NCBI RefSeq assembly: GCF_025660475.1
Contig: NZ_JAOUSF010000002.1
Span: 248,001-312,000 of the forward strand
Source of the DNA: Perspicuibacillus lycopersici
GTDB lineage: Bacteria; Bacillota; Bacilli; Bacillales; Caldibacillaceae
Direction of reading: 5' to 3'
Length of the DNA: 64,000 nucleotides
Shown here in pieces: positions 8,059 to 17,322 of the stretch. The stretch's first letter is position 1. Each line of letters starts with the position of its first letter. The translations under genes and the position numbers were made by a program. The notes beneath the pieces were generated by a model. The model was not told the DNA's origin and made no database searches. It was given only the letters and a program-made list of their open reading frames with translations.

Positions 8059-10599
8059 TTGAATATTATTATTTTATCATCCTGCAGGTGGAGTGATATG
8101 CTCCAAAGGCCACATCATATGGCTCGTGCTTTAGCTAAACTTGGAAATACAGTTACTTTTATTGAGCCGGCATATCGACAAGTATCGATGAATAAATCCG
8201 ATATAAGTGAAACAGATATTCTGGAAATTAATATTAAAGAAACAAAAAATATTGATGGCGTTTATATTTATTCACCTATTCAAGCCATAAATAATATCCC
8301 GGTATCAACAATTAGTTATCAATTAATATGTCAATTTCTACTACCAAAAAATAGTGAAAATGATAATGTGATAATTACCTATCTCCCCGCTTATATTCAC
8401 GTAATCACAGCCTTAGACTCTGCTAAATATTCTTTAGTCTATGACTGTGTAGATGATCATTCAGATTTAACTTATTCGTATTGGTCATCTAAAAATGATA
8501 TTGAAAATGAAGCTATATTAATGGATAAAGCTGATATTATTTTAACAACTAGTTCTTCCCTTTTTCTTGATAAATCAATAGGGAGAGATAATGTTTATTT
8601 ATCTAAAAACGCAGTAAATACCGAAGATTTCATTTTGTCTTCTAAAGATACTGAGCCAGATGATATAAAAAATATTCCTGGACCACGAATTGTTTATATG
8701 GGAGCAATTGACAAATGGTTTAATACAGAGCTGTTTTATAAAGTAATTGAATCTAACCCAGATAAATCCTTCATTTTAATTGGGCCACAAAACGGAACTA
8801 TCATTAATAAAACTTATCAAAATTTATATTTGTTAGGGCCAAAAAAACATGCGGAATTAAAAAATTATCTCAAATATATGGATGTAGGTATTATTCCTTT
8901 CCGTGATGATATTGATCTCATAATTAACTGTGACCCAATAAAACTATATGAGTACTTGACATGTGGTTTGCCAGTTGTTTCTACAGGTTTACCAGATCTA
9001 TGTATAAATAATGGATTCATTGCAACAAGTAATAACCATTTCGAATTTTCTAATAGTATTAACGAATTTTTAAATGTTGAGCTTGACATGCAAGCAATTA
9101 ATACATTTATAGCAAATAATACATGGTCAAAAAGAGCAAAAGATCTTTTATCCATATTGAATGAGAATAAAACGAACCAAGCTCATAAAAATGAAGTTAT
9201 AAATGATATGCAACAAAATTGGGGAACATTTTTAGCGGAAAATGAAAACCCAATAATAAAATCTCTCTATAGTCTTACTTATGCAGAATCAAATATTGAA
9301 AAATTTCTAGAAGATAGTAAAACTGCTTATGAAGTAAAAGGGGATATGTTCACACTTAAACAATATGTAATAGCTCTTTATTTGAATAACAGAATAGAGG
9401 ATGCTTGTAATATAGTATTAACTAACCCATTTGTAAATGATGTAAATAAAGCTGAACTAAAATTACAAATGAATAGAGGAATAGATGTACTCATCAATAT
9501 CCATCTATTTTACTGCATAAGAAAATTAGAACTCGTTTTGGATTTAATAAATTATCTTCCTACAAATTCAGAAATATATCAGTTAGAACTTGCTAATTAT
9601 TATGTTGAAGTTGGAAGAATAGAAGATGCATTAAATATTTATAATAATTTTAGGGATGTCTCTATGAGTGAAAATAGTCCACTATTTCATACAAACTTAA
9701 AGGCAATGCTAACCAGACTAGGTCTGCATAGTGATGCTCAAAAATCCCATTTTATTTCCATACAATTGATAGACAAACTATTAAATAAAGATGATAGATT
9801 CACTAATTGGAAAAATTTATTTACAGAGACTCAAGTGTGTGATAACTGTGGTGAGGTAAATAGTACTTTAGTAATCACCCGCCCCGACAATCAAAATATC
9901 GTTTCATGTACCAATTGTGGACTAGCTTATTTAGAAAAAATACCAGTAAGTTCCAAACTGCATAAGCTTTATGATTTTGGTTATTATACTCATTCTCAAG
10001 TTGCTGGCTATAATAATGATTATTTTAATGAAGATAAAGGGTATATGTTTAAACCTCGTTTAAATTGGATTAATAATACCACCAAAACTAATAAGGAAAA
10101 AACTATTTTAGATATAGGCTGTGCAAACGGCGAATTTTTATCTTACGCAAAAGAATCTGGCTGGAAAACGTACGGAATTGAAATTTCCTCGGAAAGTTAT
10201 TCAATTGCAAAAAAATTAGGAATAGAAGTGTATAATGACGAGCTACAAAATGTTAAGTTTCCAGATAATTACTTTGATTGTATAACTCTATGGGATGTAG
10301 TAGAACATTATATTTCTCCAAAAAGAGAGCTAAAGGAGATTTTTAGAATCTTAAAACCTAATGGAAAGCTCTTTATTTCAACTCCAAACCATAGAAAAGG
10401 GATTTTTAATGGAGAAAATTGGTTTGGCTACAATGCATCTTATGAACATTTATTTTATTTTGAACCTTCTACTTTAATCGATATGCTAACTTCTATTGGT
10501 TTTAAAATAGATGATAGTTTTACACATGATGCAGGGGACTGGAATTTTACAAACGTTCGCTCTGTAGGACATGTATTATTATTATCTGCTAGAAAATAA
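8059..10599 (+). CDS. Glycosyltransferase - TPR - zinc ribbon - SAM methyltransferase fusion
   Basis: 846 residues in four parts. Residues 1-375 form a GT-B glycosyltransferase of the TuaH-like kind (SSCRWSDMLQRPHHMARAL at the N-terminus; DPIKLYEYLTCGLPVVSTG, 292-310, is the donor-nucleotide-site motif). Residues about 400-585 are helical, with TPR-like spacing. CxxC pairs at 594/597 and 617/620 form a zinc ribbon typical of the lead-in to these methyltransferases. Residues 680-846 are a class I methyltransferase (DIGCANGEF 685-693, LWDVVEHY 744-751). A start TTG is preceded by AAGGAG with 12 bases spacing. The gene is clearly more AT-rich than the flagellar genes, suggesting transfer. It converges with the TPR glycosyltransferase downstream of hag. 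Flagellin or surface-glycan modification is inferred from context only. Confidence 0.8.
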   Translation: MNIIILSSCRWSDMLQRPHHMARALAKLGNTVTFIEPAYRQVSMNKSDISETDILEINIKETKNIDGVYIYSPIQAINNIPVSTISYQLICQFLLPKNSENDNVIITYLPAYIHVITALDSAKYSLVYDCVDDHSDLTYSYWSSKNDIENEAILMDKADIILTTSSSLFLDKSIGRDNVYLSKNAVNTEDFILSSKDTEPDDIKNIPGPRIVYMGAIDKWFNTELFYKVIESNPDKSFILIGPQNGTIINKTYQNLYLLGPKKHAELKNYLKYMDVGIIPFRDDIDLIINCDPIKLYEYLTCGLPVVSTGLPDLCINNGFIATSNNHFEFSNSINEFLNVELDMQAINTFIANNTWSKRAKDLLSILNENKTNQAHKNEVINDMQQNWGTFLAENENPIIKSLYSLTYAESNIEKFLEDSKTAYEVKGDMFTLKQYVIALYLNNRIEDACNIVLTNPFVNDVNKAELKLQMNRGIDVLINIHLFYCIRKLELVLDLINYLPTNSEIYQLELANYYVEVGRIEDALNIYNNFRDVSMSENSPLFHTNLKAMLTRLGLHSDAQKSHFISIQLIDKLLNKDDRFTNWKNLFTETQVCDNCGEVNSTLVITRPDNQNIVSCTNCGLAYLEKIPVSSKLHKLYDFGYYTHSQVAGYNNDYFNEDKGYMFKPRLNWINNTTKTNKEKTILDIGCANGEFLSYAKESGWKTYGIEISSESYSIAKKLGIEVYNDELQNVKFPDNYFDCITLWDVVEHYISPKRELKEIFRILKPNGKLFISTPNHRKGIFNGENWFGYNASYEHLFYFEPSTLIDMLTSIGFKIDDSFTHDAGDWNFTNVRSVGHVLLLSARK

Positions 10600-10666
10600 T
10601 AATATTAAGATTTGGTTTGAAAGATTGGTCAATAACTTTATCGTGAAATTATCTGAATAAACGATA

Positions 10667-10707
10667 GAAAAAAGGACATCCACAAAGTCAATTTGGATGT
10701 CCCTTTT
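10667..10707. terminator. Bidirectional terminator between convergent glycosyltransferase genes
   Basis: AAAGGACATCCA / TGGATGTCCCTTT hairpin with A-run on the left and T-run on the right; serves both convergent genes. Confidence 0.8.
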
Positions 10708-10760
10708 TAATAGTAATAGCCAATCGGGCCGAGCATATTTTTTATATAAGTTCACAACTA

Positions 10761-12710
10761 CTATACAATTGTTAACCAGCTACTGTCATTGTATTTTATT
10801 AACGCAGTATTTACTAAATCCTTTTTCAAATCAATTTGATTATTTTGTATTGCTAATTCAATAGCATATTTGTATAAACGAAAATCATCTCTACCATTAT
10901 CAATAGCAAATATAGCATATTCTAATGCATCTTTATTTTCATTTTCCCTTATAAATTCTTGTATTACATTCAAAAATGCCTGGTCATCAAATTTTTCTAA
11001 ACTACCCATTTCCTGATAAAACGATACTGCAATTTCCTTAAATTGGTACCGATATAGCATATGACCAATTGTTAGATTGATAGATTCGTCATAATAATCC
11101 TTTAACGGTATCAAAGACTCAAATAAAGCAAATTGTTTATATTGGATAGCTTTTTCCATTAAGTTCAGTAAATAGGCAGGATCCTTCACTGCAACATTTT
11201 TTGAATTGCCTCGCAATAAATTCACGTACATTTTTTCCTCTTGATTATCTAAATGCTGATATATTTTTTCAAGAAGATTGGTATCATTCATTTGTAATCC
11301 TACTAATATCAAATCTTGAAGATCTAGTTGCTTTTTACTTATCACTGTTTCCAATTCATGCATAGATTTAGATTTTAGTTGATCATATACATATTCCACA
11401 TGACCATCGACTAATTCAGCTTTTAATCGGAGATTTTCAACATCCTCTAGTAAAGATAAATCATTAATAAACGTTTTCGCAAAATCAGCTTGATTATTAT
11501 TCAATAAAACAAAAATAATTGTTTGCAGAATAAAACTTTGTTTGTCCCAGCCATGCTTTTTAACAAAGCTTGTAATCTCTTTCGAGTTATGAAATTTTAA
11601 TAAAATACGAATCATTCTCGCAATCATTTCAAGATTCGTTTGATTGAAAGCAAGCGCCTGTGAATATTGTAAAAATGCAGCCTCATAATCCTCTTGGCTC
11701 TCGTAAATATATCCTAGCAATCGATGCGGTATAAATTCTAAACTATCAATACTAATTAAATACTGTTGATACTTATCTTTATTATTTAGTAAGTAAAGCA
11801 ATTCATTTTTCGCATCTTCGTATCGGTGCTGAAGTACATAAATATTGGATTTTAGACAGATAAATTCAGGTGATCTTGGATATAACTGCCCAGCATCAGC
11901 AATAACCGCTAAGCCTTCTGAAAAACGATTGAGTTGTGTTAAACAGTTAATGATTTGAATAATATTATTCGGAACCCAAGAATAGGCAATATTTCCCTTT
12001 TTTTGAAAAGCTTTTGTATAGGCGTCTAATGCTTCTTCTAACTTTCCAACTGCTTTATACTCATTGCCTAAATTATAGTAGTCATACCCTGATTCTCCAG
12101 ATTTGCTTATTTCAACATGAAGAATCTCTGTATTTCTTTTGTTTTTATCTTTCGCTTTTATTGTGGAATTTAAATAGCCTGAGTGGTATATATTCAATGG
12201 GGAAATTGCAGATTCTAATTTATCACCATTTGTTTTCCCTAGCTGTTCATGAATGTCCCGATAATATTTGATATGGCCATTATTTTTATAAATTCGCGAA
12301 TGGTAATGCTGAACTATATTTTCTCCGTAACTGCCTGTGAAATTAATAATTTTTACAGAATAGGACTCAATTGGACTATTAGAAACTTCATTTTCCCTCA
12401 ATTGTTTAATAGTTTCTTTTAAATTATCTCCATCTACATATTCATCGGCATCAAGAGCCAAAATCCATTGTCCGCTTGCATATTGTTGGGCAAAATTTCG
12501 TGCTTCAGAAAAACTTCCAGTCCAAGTGAAATCATAAACGTGATTTGTATATTTTCTGGCAATATCCTTTGATGCATCGGTAGAACCAGTATCAATTATA
12601 ATTATTTCATCAACGATTCCATTCACCGAATCCAAACATCTAGCCAAAACCTTTTCTTCATTCTTAACAATCATACATAGTGATAAACATTTCTGCATAT
12701 TCTTTGTCAC
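10761..12710 (-). CDS. Family 2 glycosyltransferase with long TPR C-terminus
   Basis: Residues 8-190 are a GT-A domain of the SunS-like type: LCMIVKNEE (11-19), IIIIDTGSTDAS (36-47), ARNFA (70-74) and the metal-binding ALDADEYVD (85-93). The remaining 450 residues are tetratricopeptide-like helices (for example YNLGNEYKAVGKLEEALDAYTKAF). TPR-linked GT2 enzymes typically glycosylate proteins rather than lipids. The gene lies directly downstream of hag on the same strand, separated by the hag terminator, so readthrough or a weak promoter would express it. Inference: it adds sugar to flagellin Ser/Thr. AT-rich like its convergent neighbour. Confidence 0.8.
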   Translation of the reverse strand: MTKNMQKCLSLCMIVKNEEKVLARCLDSVNGIVDEIIIIDTGSTDASKDIARKYTNHVYDFTWTGSFSEARNFAQQYASGQWILALDADEYVDGDNLKETIKQLRENEVSNSPIESYSVKIINFTGSYGENIVQHYHSRIYKNNGHIKYYRDIHEQLGKTNGDKLESAISPLNIYHSGYLNSTIKAKDKNKRNTEILHVEISKSGESGYDYYNLGNEYKAVGKLEEALDAYTKAFQKKGNIAYSWVPNNIIQIINCLTQLNRFSEGLAVIADAGQLYPRSPEFICLKSNIYVLQHRYEDAKNELLYLLNNKDKYQQYLISIDSLEFIPHRLLGYIYESQEDYEAAFLQYSQALAFNQTNLEMIARMIRILLKFHNSKEITSFVKKHGWDKQSFILQTIIFVLLNNNQADFAKTFINDLSLLEDVENLRLKAELVDGHVEYVYDQLKSKSMHELETVISKKQLDLQDLILVGLQMNDTNLLEKIYQHLDNQEEKMYVNLLRGNSKNVAVKDPAYLLNLMEKAIQYKQFALFESLIPLKDYYDESINLTIGHMLYRYQFKEIAVSFYQEMGSLEKFDDQAFLNVIQEFIRENENKDALEYAIFAIDNGRDDFRLYKYAIELAIQNNQIDLKKDLVNTALIKYNDSSWLTIV

Positions 12711-12726
12711 AATCCTTTAATTTGAT

Positions 12727-12763
12727 AAAAAAGGATATCGTGAATAATCACGATACCTTTTTT
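12727..12763 (-). terminator. Terminator of hag
   Basis: Minus-strand stem GGTATCGTG / CACGATATCC flanked by A- and T-runs, 10 bases after the hag stop. The distal glycosyltransferase starts only 17 bases beyond it. Confidence 0.8.
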
Positions 12764-12771
12764 TATTATGA

Positions 12772-13584
12772 TTATTGAAGTAATTGTAAAACTCCTTGCG
12801 GTTGTTGATTTGCTTGAGCTAGCATTGCTTGAGAAGCTTGAGCAAGAATGGAGTTCTTCGTTTGCTCCATCATTTCTTTCGCCATGTCAACGTCACGAAT
12901 ACGAGATTCTGCAGCTGTTAGGTTTTCAGAAGATGTACTTAAGTTATTGATTGTATGCTCTAAACGATTTTGTACAGCACCTAATTTTGAGCGTTGAGTA
13001 GAAACCGTTTCAATAGCAGCGTCTATTGAACCAATTGCTGTTGAACTCGAAATGTCAAGTGTAGCTGAACCTAATATTGTAGAAGCATCCATTGTTCCAA
13101 TTTGAACAGAAATTGATTGACCAGCATTAGCACCGATTTGAAGTGTTACTGTACCATCACTACCTGCAGAACCATTTAAAAGTTTTCCTTTGTTAAATTC
13201 TGTATCAGAAGAGATTCTAGTAATTTCTTCTGCAAGCTGATCTGCTTCTGCTTGAAGTTTTTCCACATCAGTACTTGTATTTGTTTCATTTCCAGCTTGA
13301 ACGGAAAGTTCACGCATACGTTGTAAAATAGAATGTGTTTCGTTTAAAGCACCTTCAGCTGTTTGAATTAAAGAGATACCGTCTTGAGCATTTTTTGCTC
13401 CCATATCTAAACCTTTAATTTGAGAACGCATTTTTTCAGAGATTGCTAGACCAGCTGCATCGTCTGCTGCACGATTAATACGTAAGCCAGAAGATAATTT
13501 CTCCATTGATTTTGCTTGTGCATTGTTTGCACCAGTTAAGTTACGGTGTGCACCAAGTGCAGTAATATTGTGATTAATTCTCAT
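12772..13584 (-). CDS. hag: Flagellin
   Basis: 270 residues. The N-terminal D0/D1 helices ([44 protein letters not shown]) and C-terminal D1/D0 helices ([28 protein letters not shown]) are intact. The central variable part (about 140-200) is very short, so the filament surface domain is minimal, compared with 304 residues in B. subtilis. The middle is Ser/Thr-rich ([19 protein letters not shown]), offering possible O-glycosylation sites for the adjacent glycosyltransferases. Transcription is probably from a SigD promoter, and translation from a leader with a CsrA-type hairpin. Confidence 0.97.
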   Translation of the reverse strand: MRINHNITALGAHRNLTGANNAQAKSMEKLSSGLRINRAADDAAGLAISEKMRSQIKGLDMGAKNAQDGISLIQTAEGALNETHSILQRMRELSVQAGNETNTSTDVEKLQAEADQLAEEITRISSDTEFNKGKLLNGSAGSDGTVTLQIGANAGQSISVQIGTMDASTILGSATLDISSSTAIGSIDAAIETVSTQRSKLGAVQNRLEHTINNLSTSSENLTAAESRIRDVDMAKEMMEQTKNSILAQASQAMLAQANQQPQGVLQLLQ

Positions 13585-13590
13585 TATAAA

Positions 13591-13628
13591 TTTCCTCCTT
13601 GAATGTGGTTGTCCACGTCCTTGTGGAC
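13591..13628 (-). promoter_or_regulatory. CsrA-binding leader of hag
   Basis: The minus-strand leader has a perfect hairpin, GTCCAC / GTGGAC (13611-13628), presenting AAGGAC in the loop. It also has a second AAGGA within the SD (AAGGAGGAAA, 13591-13600). CsrA prefers A(N)GGA in hairpin loops, and paired sites of this kind are known in the B. subtilis hag leader. With csrA and fliW just upstream, this fits the FliW-CsrA-Hag homeostatic switch. Confidence 0.75.
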
Positions 13629-13639
13629 CAAAAGTTTAT

Positions 13640-13647
13640 ATATCGGT
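13640..13647 (-). promoter_or_regulatory. Possible second SigD-type -10 for hag
   Basis: ACCGATAT on the minus strand, an excellent SigD -10, but no TAAA is present at the right distance upstream. It may be a relic or a weak second start. Confidence 0.3.
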
Positions 13648-13684
13648 AAAGAAGTCGGCCGCCTTCTTCGCCTTTACATTCCTT

Positions 13685-13711
13685 ATATCGACAAAAAACG
13701 AAAGGTGTTTA
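13685..13711 (-). promoter_or_regulatory. SigD-type promoter of hag, overlapping the csrA terminator
   Basis: Minus strand: TAAA (13708-13711), 15-base spacer, GTCGATAT (13685-13692). The TAAA lies in the loop of the csrA terminator hairpin (13697-13721). Confidence 0.75.
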
Positions 13712-13721
13712 GCCTTTCGTT
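13697..13721 (-). terminator. Terminator of fliW-csrA
   Basis: Minus-strand AACGAAAGG / CCTTTCGTT with a 7-base loop, followed by TTTT. It begins 10 bases past the csrA stop. Confidence 0.8.
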
Positions 13722-13730
13722 AAAATTTTT

Positions 13731-13958
13731 TTATTTATTTTGTGATTTTTTTAGTAAGTCGATTAAGCTTGGTGCAGTTGTTGCTGCCTCTTTATTAGAC
13801 TCTTGCATTTGTTCAAAGATTTCCTTCCGATAAATTTCTACATTTTTCGGAGCTTCTATCCCAATTTTCACTTGGTCGCCTTTAACAGAAACAATTTTTA
13901 TTTCAATTCCATCGCCGATTTGAATCGATTCCCCCGTTTTTCTTGTTAAGACTAACAT
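13731..13958 (-). CDS. csrA: Carbon storage regulator CsrA, translational repressor of flagellin
   Basis: 75 residues, the normal length. [25 protein letters not shown] and [21 protein letters not shown] are the canonical CsrA strands and RNA-binding region, and the basic C-terminus is extended by about 15 polar residues. It binds A(N)GGA RNA sites; in Bacillus its main target is the hag leader, and its activity is blocked by FliW when FliW is not occupied by flagellin. Four bases separate it from fliW, so the two are co-translated. Confidence 0.97.
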   Translation of the reverse strand: MLVLTRKTGESIQIGDGIEIKIVSVKGDQVKIGIEAPKNVEIYRKEIFEQMQESNKEAATTAPSLIDLLKKSQNK

Positions 13959-13962
13959 CGAA

Positions 13963-14406
13963 TCACCCCTTCACCGCTGCAGGATTAGTGAATAACCGAT
14001 GCTTCGTCGTATATGACGGATTATTTAATATTACCTGCTTCGCCTGTCGATTTTTCGAATGGATGATAATCGGTCCCTGGAGATTTGCGGTTGTATTTTC
14101 AAAAGGATCGTGTAAGGTAAGAATTGTCCATACTTTAACATCTGTTGGCTTTTGAATAGCAAGCTGATCCACTGTTGCATCATCCAGCGTAAAATCATAG
14201 GACTTAAAAAATACAAAGGGATCTGTAACAATAAATGCAAGTTCTGCTGTACGAACGGATTGCATCACATAATAAATACTACCATCGGTTAAAGGCAAAA
14301 AAATAAATTCCTTTTCCTCTAAAAAACCAGGAATACCATTTTCAAAGCATATGATTTCTTTATCTTCAATAGAAATTTCACCAAAATATTTTGTTTGTAA
14401 TTTCAT
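13963..14406 (-). CDS. fliW: Flagellar assembly factor FliW
   Basis: 147 residues. [19 protein letters not shown] and the beta-rich core through [36 protein letters not shown] match FliW throughout. FliW binds either newly made flagellin or CsrA; when flagellin is secreted, free FliW sequesters CsrA and lets hag be translated. The start has AGTAGGTGG seven bases upstream. In B. subtilis yviE and flgL precede it; here yviE is missing and a 235-bp palindromic element lies between fliW and flgL. Confidence 0.95.
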   Translation of the reverse strand: MKLQTKYFGEISIEDKEIICFENGIPGFLEEKEFIFLPLTDGSIYYVMQSVRTAELAFIVTDPFVFFKSYDFTLDDATVDQLAIQKPTDVKVWTILTLHDPFENTTANLQGPIIIHSKNRQAKQVILNNPSYTTKHRLFTNPAAVKG

Positions 14407-14495
14407 CGTGCCACCTACTAAGTAAATAATTTTTGTTTATATATATGGATTGAAATTGTTAGCATGAAAATATTTAAATGGTCATTTAAAAAGAA

Positions 14496-14730
14496 GAGGC
14501 TGGGACAAAAGTATTTTTATGTAAGAGAATCCGAACAAAGTTAAGTAGGTAAATTCGCTCCGGAAATATACTTCGCTTTCCGCGGGCATGGCCTTAGCCT
14601 CCTCCTTTCGCTACGCTTCGTGCGGGGTCTTCGGCTCATGCTTTTCCTGCAGGAGTCTACGTATATTTCCTCCGCTATCCGAATTATTGTTCGTCTTACA
14701 TTTAAACATCAATTGTTATGTCCCAGCCTC
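14496..14730. repeat. 235-bp imperfect palindrome (MITE- or REP-like extragenic element)
   Basis: The ends are perfect 12-base inverted repeats, GAGGCTGGGACA / TGTCCCAGCCTC. Inside are further inverted segments: ATGTAAGA...CGAACAA with TTGTTCG...TCTTACAT, and GGAAATATAC with GTATATTTCC. The GC-rich core (CTTTCCGCGGGCATGGCC, then TCTTCGGCTCATGC) resembles extragenic repeats common in Bacillales genomes. No coding capacity. One end coincides with the flgL stop codon, so it may act as a transcription terminator. Confidence 0.75.
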
Positions 14731-15601
14731 ACTTTAAAAAGTCCATTAACGTAGTTTGGATTAGTTTGGCACCTACAGATAATGATGCTTGATGGACTGT
14801 TTGTTGAGTGGTTAAATCGATTAGCACCTTTTCCAAATCGACATCTTCGTTTTTCGAAAGCAAATCAGTTGCCATCACTTCATGGTTTTCTAGTCTATTT
14901 TCAAACAAATCCACGCGAAGTTGTTTCGCGCCTATTTTAGATTGTTCCTTAGAAAACTGTTCTAGTATGCCATCAATTTCATCAAGATAATTCCCGATGT
15001 CATCTTCTGATTTACTCGGATCATTCAAGTCATTAATTAAATTCGTCAACACACTGGAACTGTCATCTGCTAAAATCGTTCCAAATAATTCTTCACCATT
15101 CGTATTCACAGTCACCTGTGTACCTTGGAATATTTCAATATTAATAGAGCCTTCGGAAAATGTTCCGTCTGGTTTGACACTAGTGTTAGAGCCATTAAAA
15201 ATATATTTCCCATTTACTTGTGCATTTCCTAGGTCTTTTAAATGATTCTTCAATTCGCTCATTTCATTTGCAATAGCTTCTCGATCCGCTCCTAGTGCTG
15301 TACCGTTAGCCCCTTCTACTGTAAGCTCACGAATTCGATTTAATACATCGATGCCTTCATTTATCGTTGTTTCCGTAGTAGACAGCCAATTATTAACTTC
15401 TCCAATATTACGTTCATATTGCTCTAGCTGATTAATGGAGGAGTTGTAGTTCAGGCTAAGAACAGCTGCCATTGGATTATCGGATGGTCTAGAAAATTGC
15501 TTTTGCGAATTTACTGTTTCTTGAAGCTTATTCATTTTGTTATAGCTACTATTTATATTTCTTGTCATATTATTGGAAATCATCGATTGAGTAACGCGCA
15601 T
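14729..15601 (-). CDS. flgL: Flagellar hook-filament junction protein FlgL
   Basis: 290 residues. MRVTQSMISNNMTRNINSSYNKMNKLQETV and the C-terminal VLIDLTTQQTVHQASLSVGAKL helices are typical of HAP3, which joins the FlgK ring to the flagellin filament. The start at 15601 is supported by TTAGGAGGG eight bases upstream; a TTG ten codons further up has no SD. Co-directional with flgK, flgN and flgM. Its stop codon lies inside the terminal repeat of the adjoining palindromic element. Confidence 0.94.
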   Translation of the reverse strand: MRVTQSMISNNMTRNINSSYNKMNKLQETVNSQKQFSRPSDNPMAAVLSLNYNSSINQLEQYERNIGEVNNWLSTTETTINEGIDVLNRIRELTVEGANGTALGADREAIANEMSELKNHLKDLGNAQVNGKYIFNGSNTSVKPDGTFSEGSINIEIFQGTQVTVNTNGEELFGTILADDSSSVLTNLINDLNDPSKSEDDIGNYLDEIDGILEQFSKEQSKIGAKQLRVDLFENRLENHEVMATDLLSKNEDVDLEKVLIDLTTQQTVHQASLSVGAKLIQTTLMDFLK

Positions 15602-15677
15602 TAGTATCCCTCCTAAGCGGGTAAGCTTCATTTATCATAAGCGATTGTTTCATGAGTCTATAGAAAGAATATAGTCC

Positions 15678-15694
15678 GCAGACTGCATACACTC
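15678..15694. repeat. Fragment of the GCAGACTG repeat family
   Basis: GCAGACTGCATACACTC in the flgK-flgL gap resembles the ends of the elements at 42011 and 57513. Only one arm is present, so it is probably a remnant. Confidence 0.3.
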
Positions 15695-15708
15695 TACATT
15701 CCTTCATA

Positions 15709-17268
15709 TTACCTTCCGAGCCCATTAATAATCGTATCAAGCATTTCGTCGATTACGCTGACCATTCTCGCGGATGCGTTGTATGCGTGTTGAAACATTA
15801 CTAAGTTCGCCATTTCTTCGTCTAATGATACACCATTCACGGATTGACGATTATTATTGGCTAACTCGGTAAGCGTTTGGGCTGTTTGCAGATTACTATT
15901 TGCCCCTTGTACTTTAACACCAATATCACCAATAATACTAGAATAATAACTAGAAATATTCCCCTTTTGCATGTTGGCAGGTAAGGAAGCATTGGTAACA
16001 TACTCGGAAAAATTCTTTGTTTGGAGATTTGTCAGCTTGACTGCATTTTCATTATTACTGAAATCTTCACTACTAGCCGTTCCACTAGCAACTGCTAATA
16101 AACTTGGATTATTTAAAATATCACTATTAACTTTTATAACCTTGGCTGCCGGCTGACCTGTTTCCCCAAGCTCAAAAAAGGCCAAGCCAGTTTCCCCGTT
16201 TAATCCAAATCCTTGCTCATGAACCGCATTAAATTCATTTGCAAAGGCAGATGCTAGATTGTTCAATTTCTCTAGAATTTCCGGAATCTGTCCACTAACA
16301 CCATCTGCTGTCTGATAGCCATAGCTTTCGATTAGGCCCCCGAGCTCACCGGAAAAATTCATATTCGTAATTTGGCTTTCTCCTACATTCAAATGTGTTA
16401 TCGGACTAGTTAAGGAATTCGTTTCCCCGTTCTCTCCAGAAACACTTACAGTATTGGCAATTGAATTCCCCGTCGTACGATCGACTTGAATTAACGTTGC
16501 CTGTGGAGAATACGAAGCACCATTGTCCTGGACTATTTCAATTTGGTATAGCCCTTCTGCACCAGTCGTTTTCTTCGCATAATTGTTCGGGACAACACTC
16601 GTAACTTTTATATCAACGATGCTAGATAAATTATCTACTAGTACATCACGTTGATCATATAAGTTATTTGGTAACTGTCCTGTTGTTTCTACCTTTGCAA
16701 TTTGGTCATTTAATTGATCAATTTGAGAAACGAGACTATTTATTTGATCAACCTTACTAGTAATTTGCTTGCCGATATCTTCCTGCACAGTTGAGATCGA
16801 ATGGTAGTAGTAATTAATCGTCTCGGCCACCATTTGACCATTTGCCGCAACTACTTGGCGTACCCCTAAATTATCTGGATTTGTCGTTAAATCCTGCATG
16901 GAGCTCCAAAATTTGTCCATTACACTATTTAAGCCGTTCCCTTGCGTATCATTTAATATATTTTCAACTTGAGAAAGCGAGGAACTAAGTGAATTATAGT
17001 AACCAAGCTGCCCATTTTCCTGTCGATACTCGGCATCCAGAAATTGATCACGCACTCGTTGAATGGATTGTACCTCTACTCCTGTTCCAATTTGCGATTG
17101 ATTCATACCACCAACAGTTAAAGGCTGGGTCTGTACTGTATTTACTTTTTGTCGCGTATATCCGGCAGTATTGGCATTTGCGACATTATTACCATTAGTT
17201 GTGAGCGCGGCATTTTGTGCATTCAATCCTCGTTTTGCCGTTTCCAATCCATGAAAAGTTGAGATCAT
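15709..17268 (-). CDS. flgK: Flagellar hook-associated protein FlgK
   Basis: 519 residues, normal length. The N-terminus (STFHGLETAKRGLNAQNAALTTNGNNVANANTAGYTRQ) is the rod/hook/FlgK signature. The C-terminus (GVSLDEEMANLVMFQHAYNASARMVSVIDEMLDTIINGLG) is the paired D0 helix. FlgK forms the first junction ring on the hook. A good SD (GGAGGCATCCTC) precedes the ATG. Fourth gene of the flgM operon. Confidence 0.96.
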   Translation of the reverse strand: MISTFHGLETAKRGLNAQNAALTTNGNNVANANTAGYTRQKVNTVQTQPLTVGGMNQSQIGTGVEVQSIQRVRDQFLDAEYRQENGQLGYYNSLSSSLSQVENILNDTQGNGLNSVMDKFWSSMQDLTTNPDNLGVRQVVAANGQMVAETINYYYHSISTVQEDIGKQITSKVDQINSLVSQIDQLNDQIAKVETTGQLPNNLYDQRDVLVDNLSSIVDIKVTSVVPNNYAKKTTGAEGLYQIEIVQDNGASYSPQATLIQVDRTTGNSIANTVSVSGENGETNSLTSPITHLNVGESQITNMNFSGELGGLIESYGYQTADGVSGQIPEILEKLNNLASAFANEFNAVHEQGFGLNGETGLAFFELGETGQPAAKVIKVNSDILNNPSLLAVASGTASSEDFSNNENAVKLTNLQTKNFSEYVTNASLPANMQKGNISSYYSSIIGDIGVKVQGANSNLQTAQTLTELANNNRQSVNGVSLDEEMANLVMFQHAYNASARMVSVIDEMLDTIINGLGR

Positions 17269-17322
17269 GAGGATGCCTCCAATTCGTTAATGATTTTATC
17301 AAGCATATTTCAAACCGTTCAA

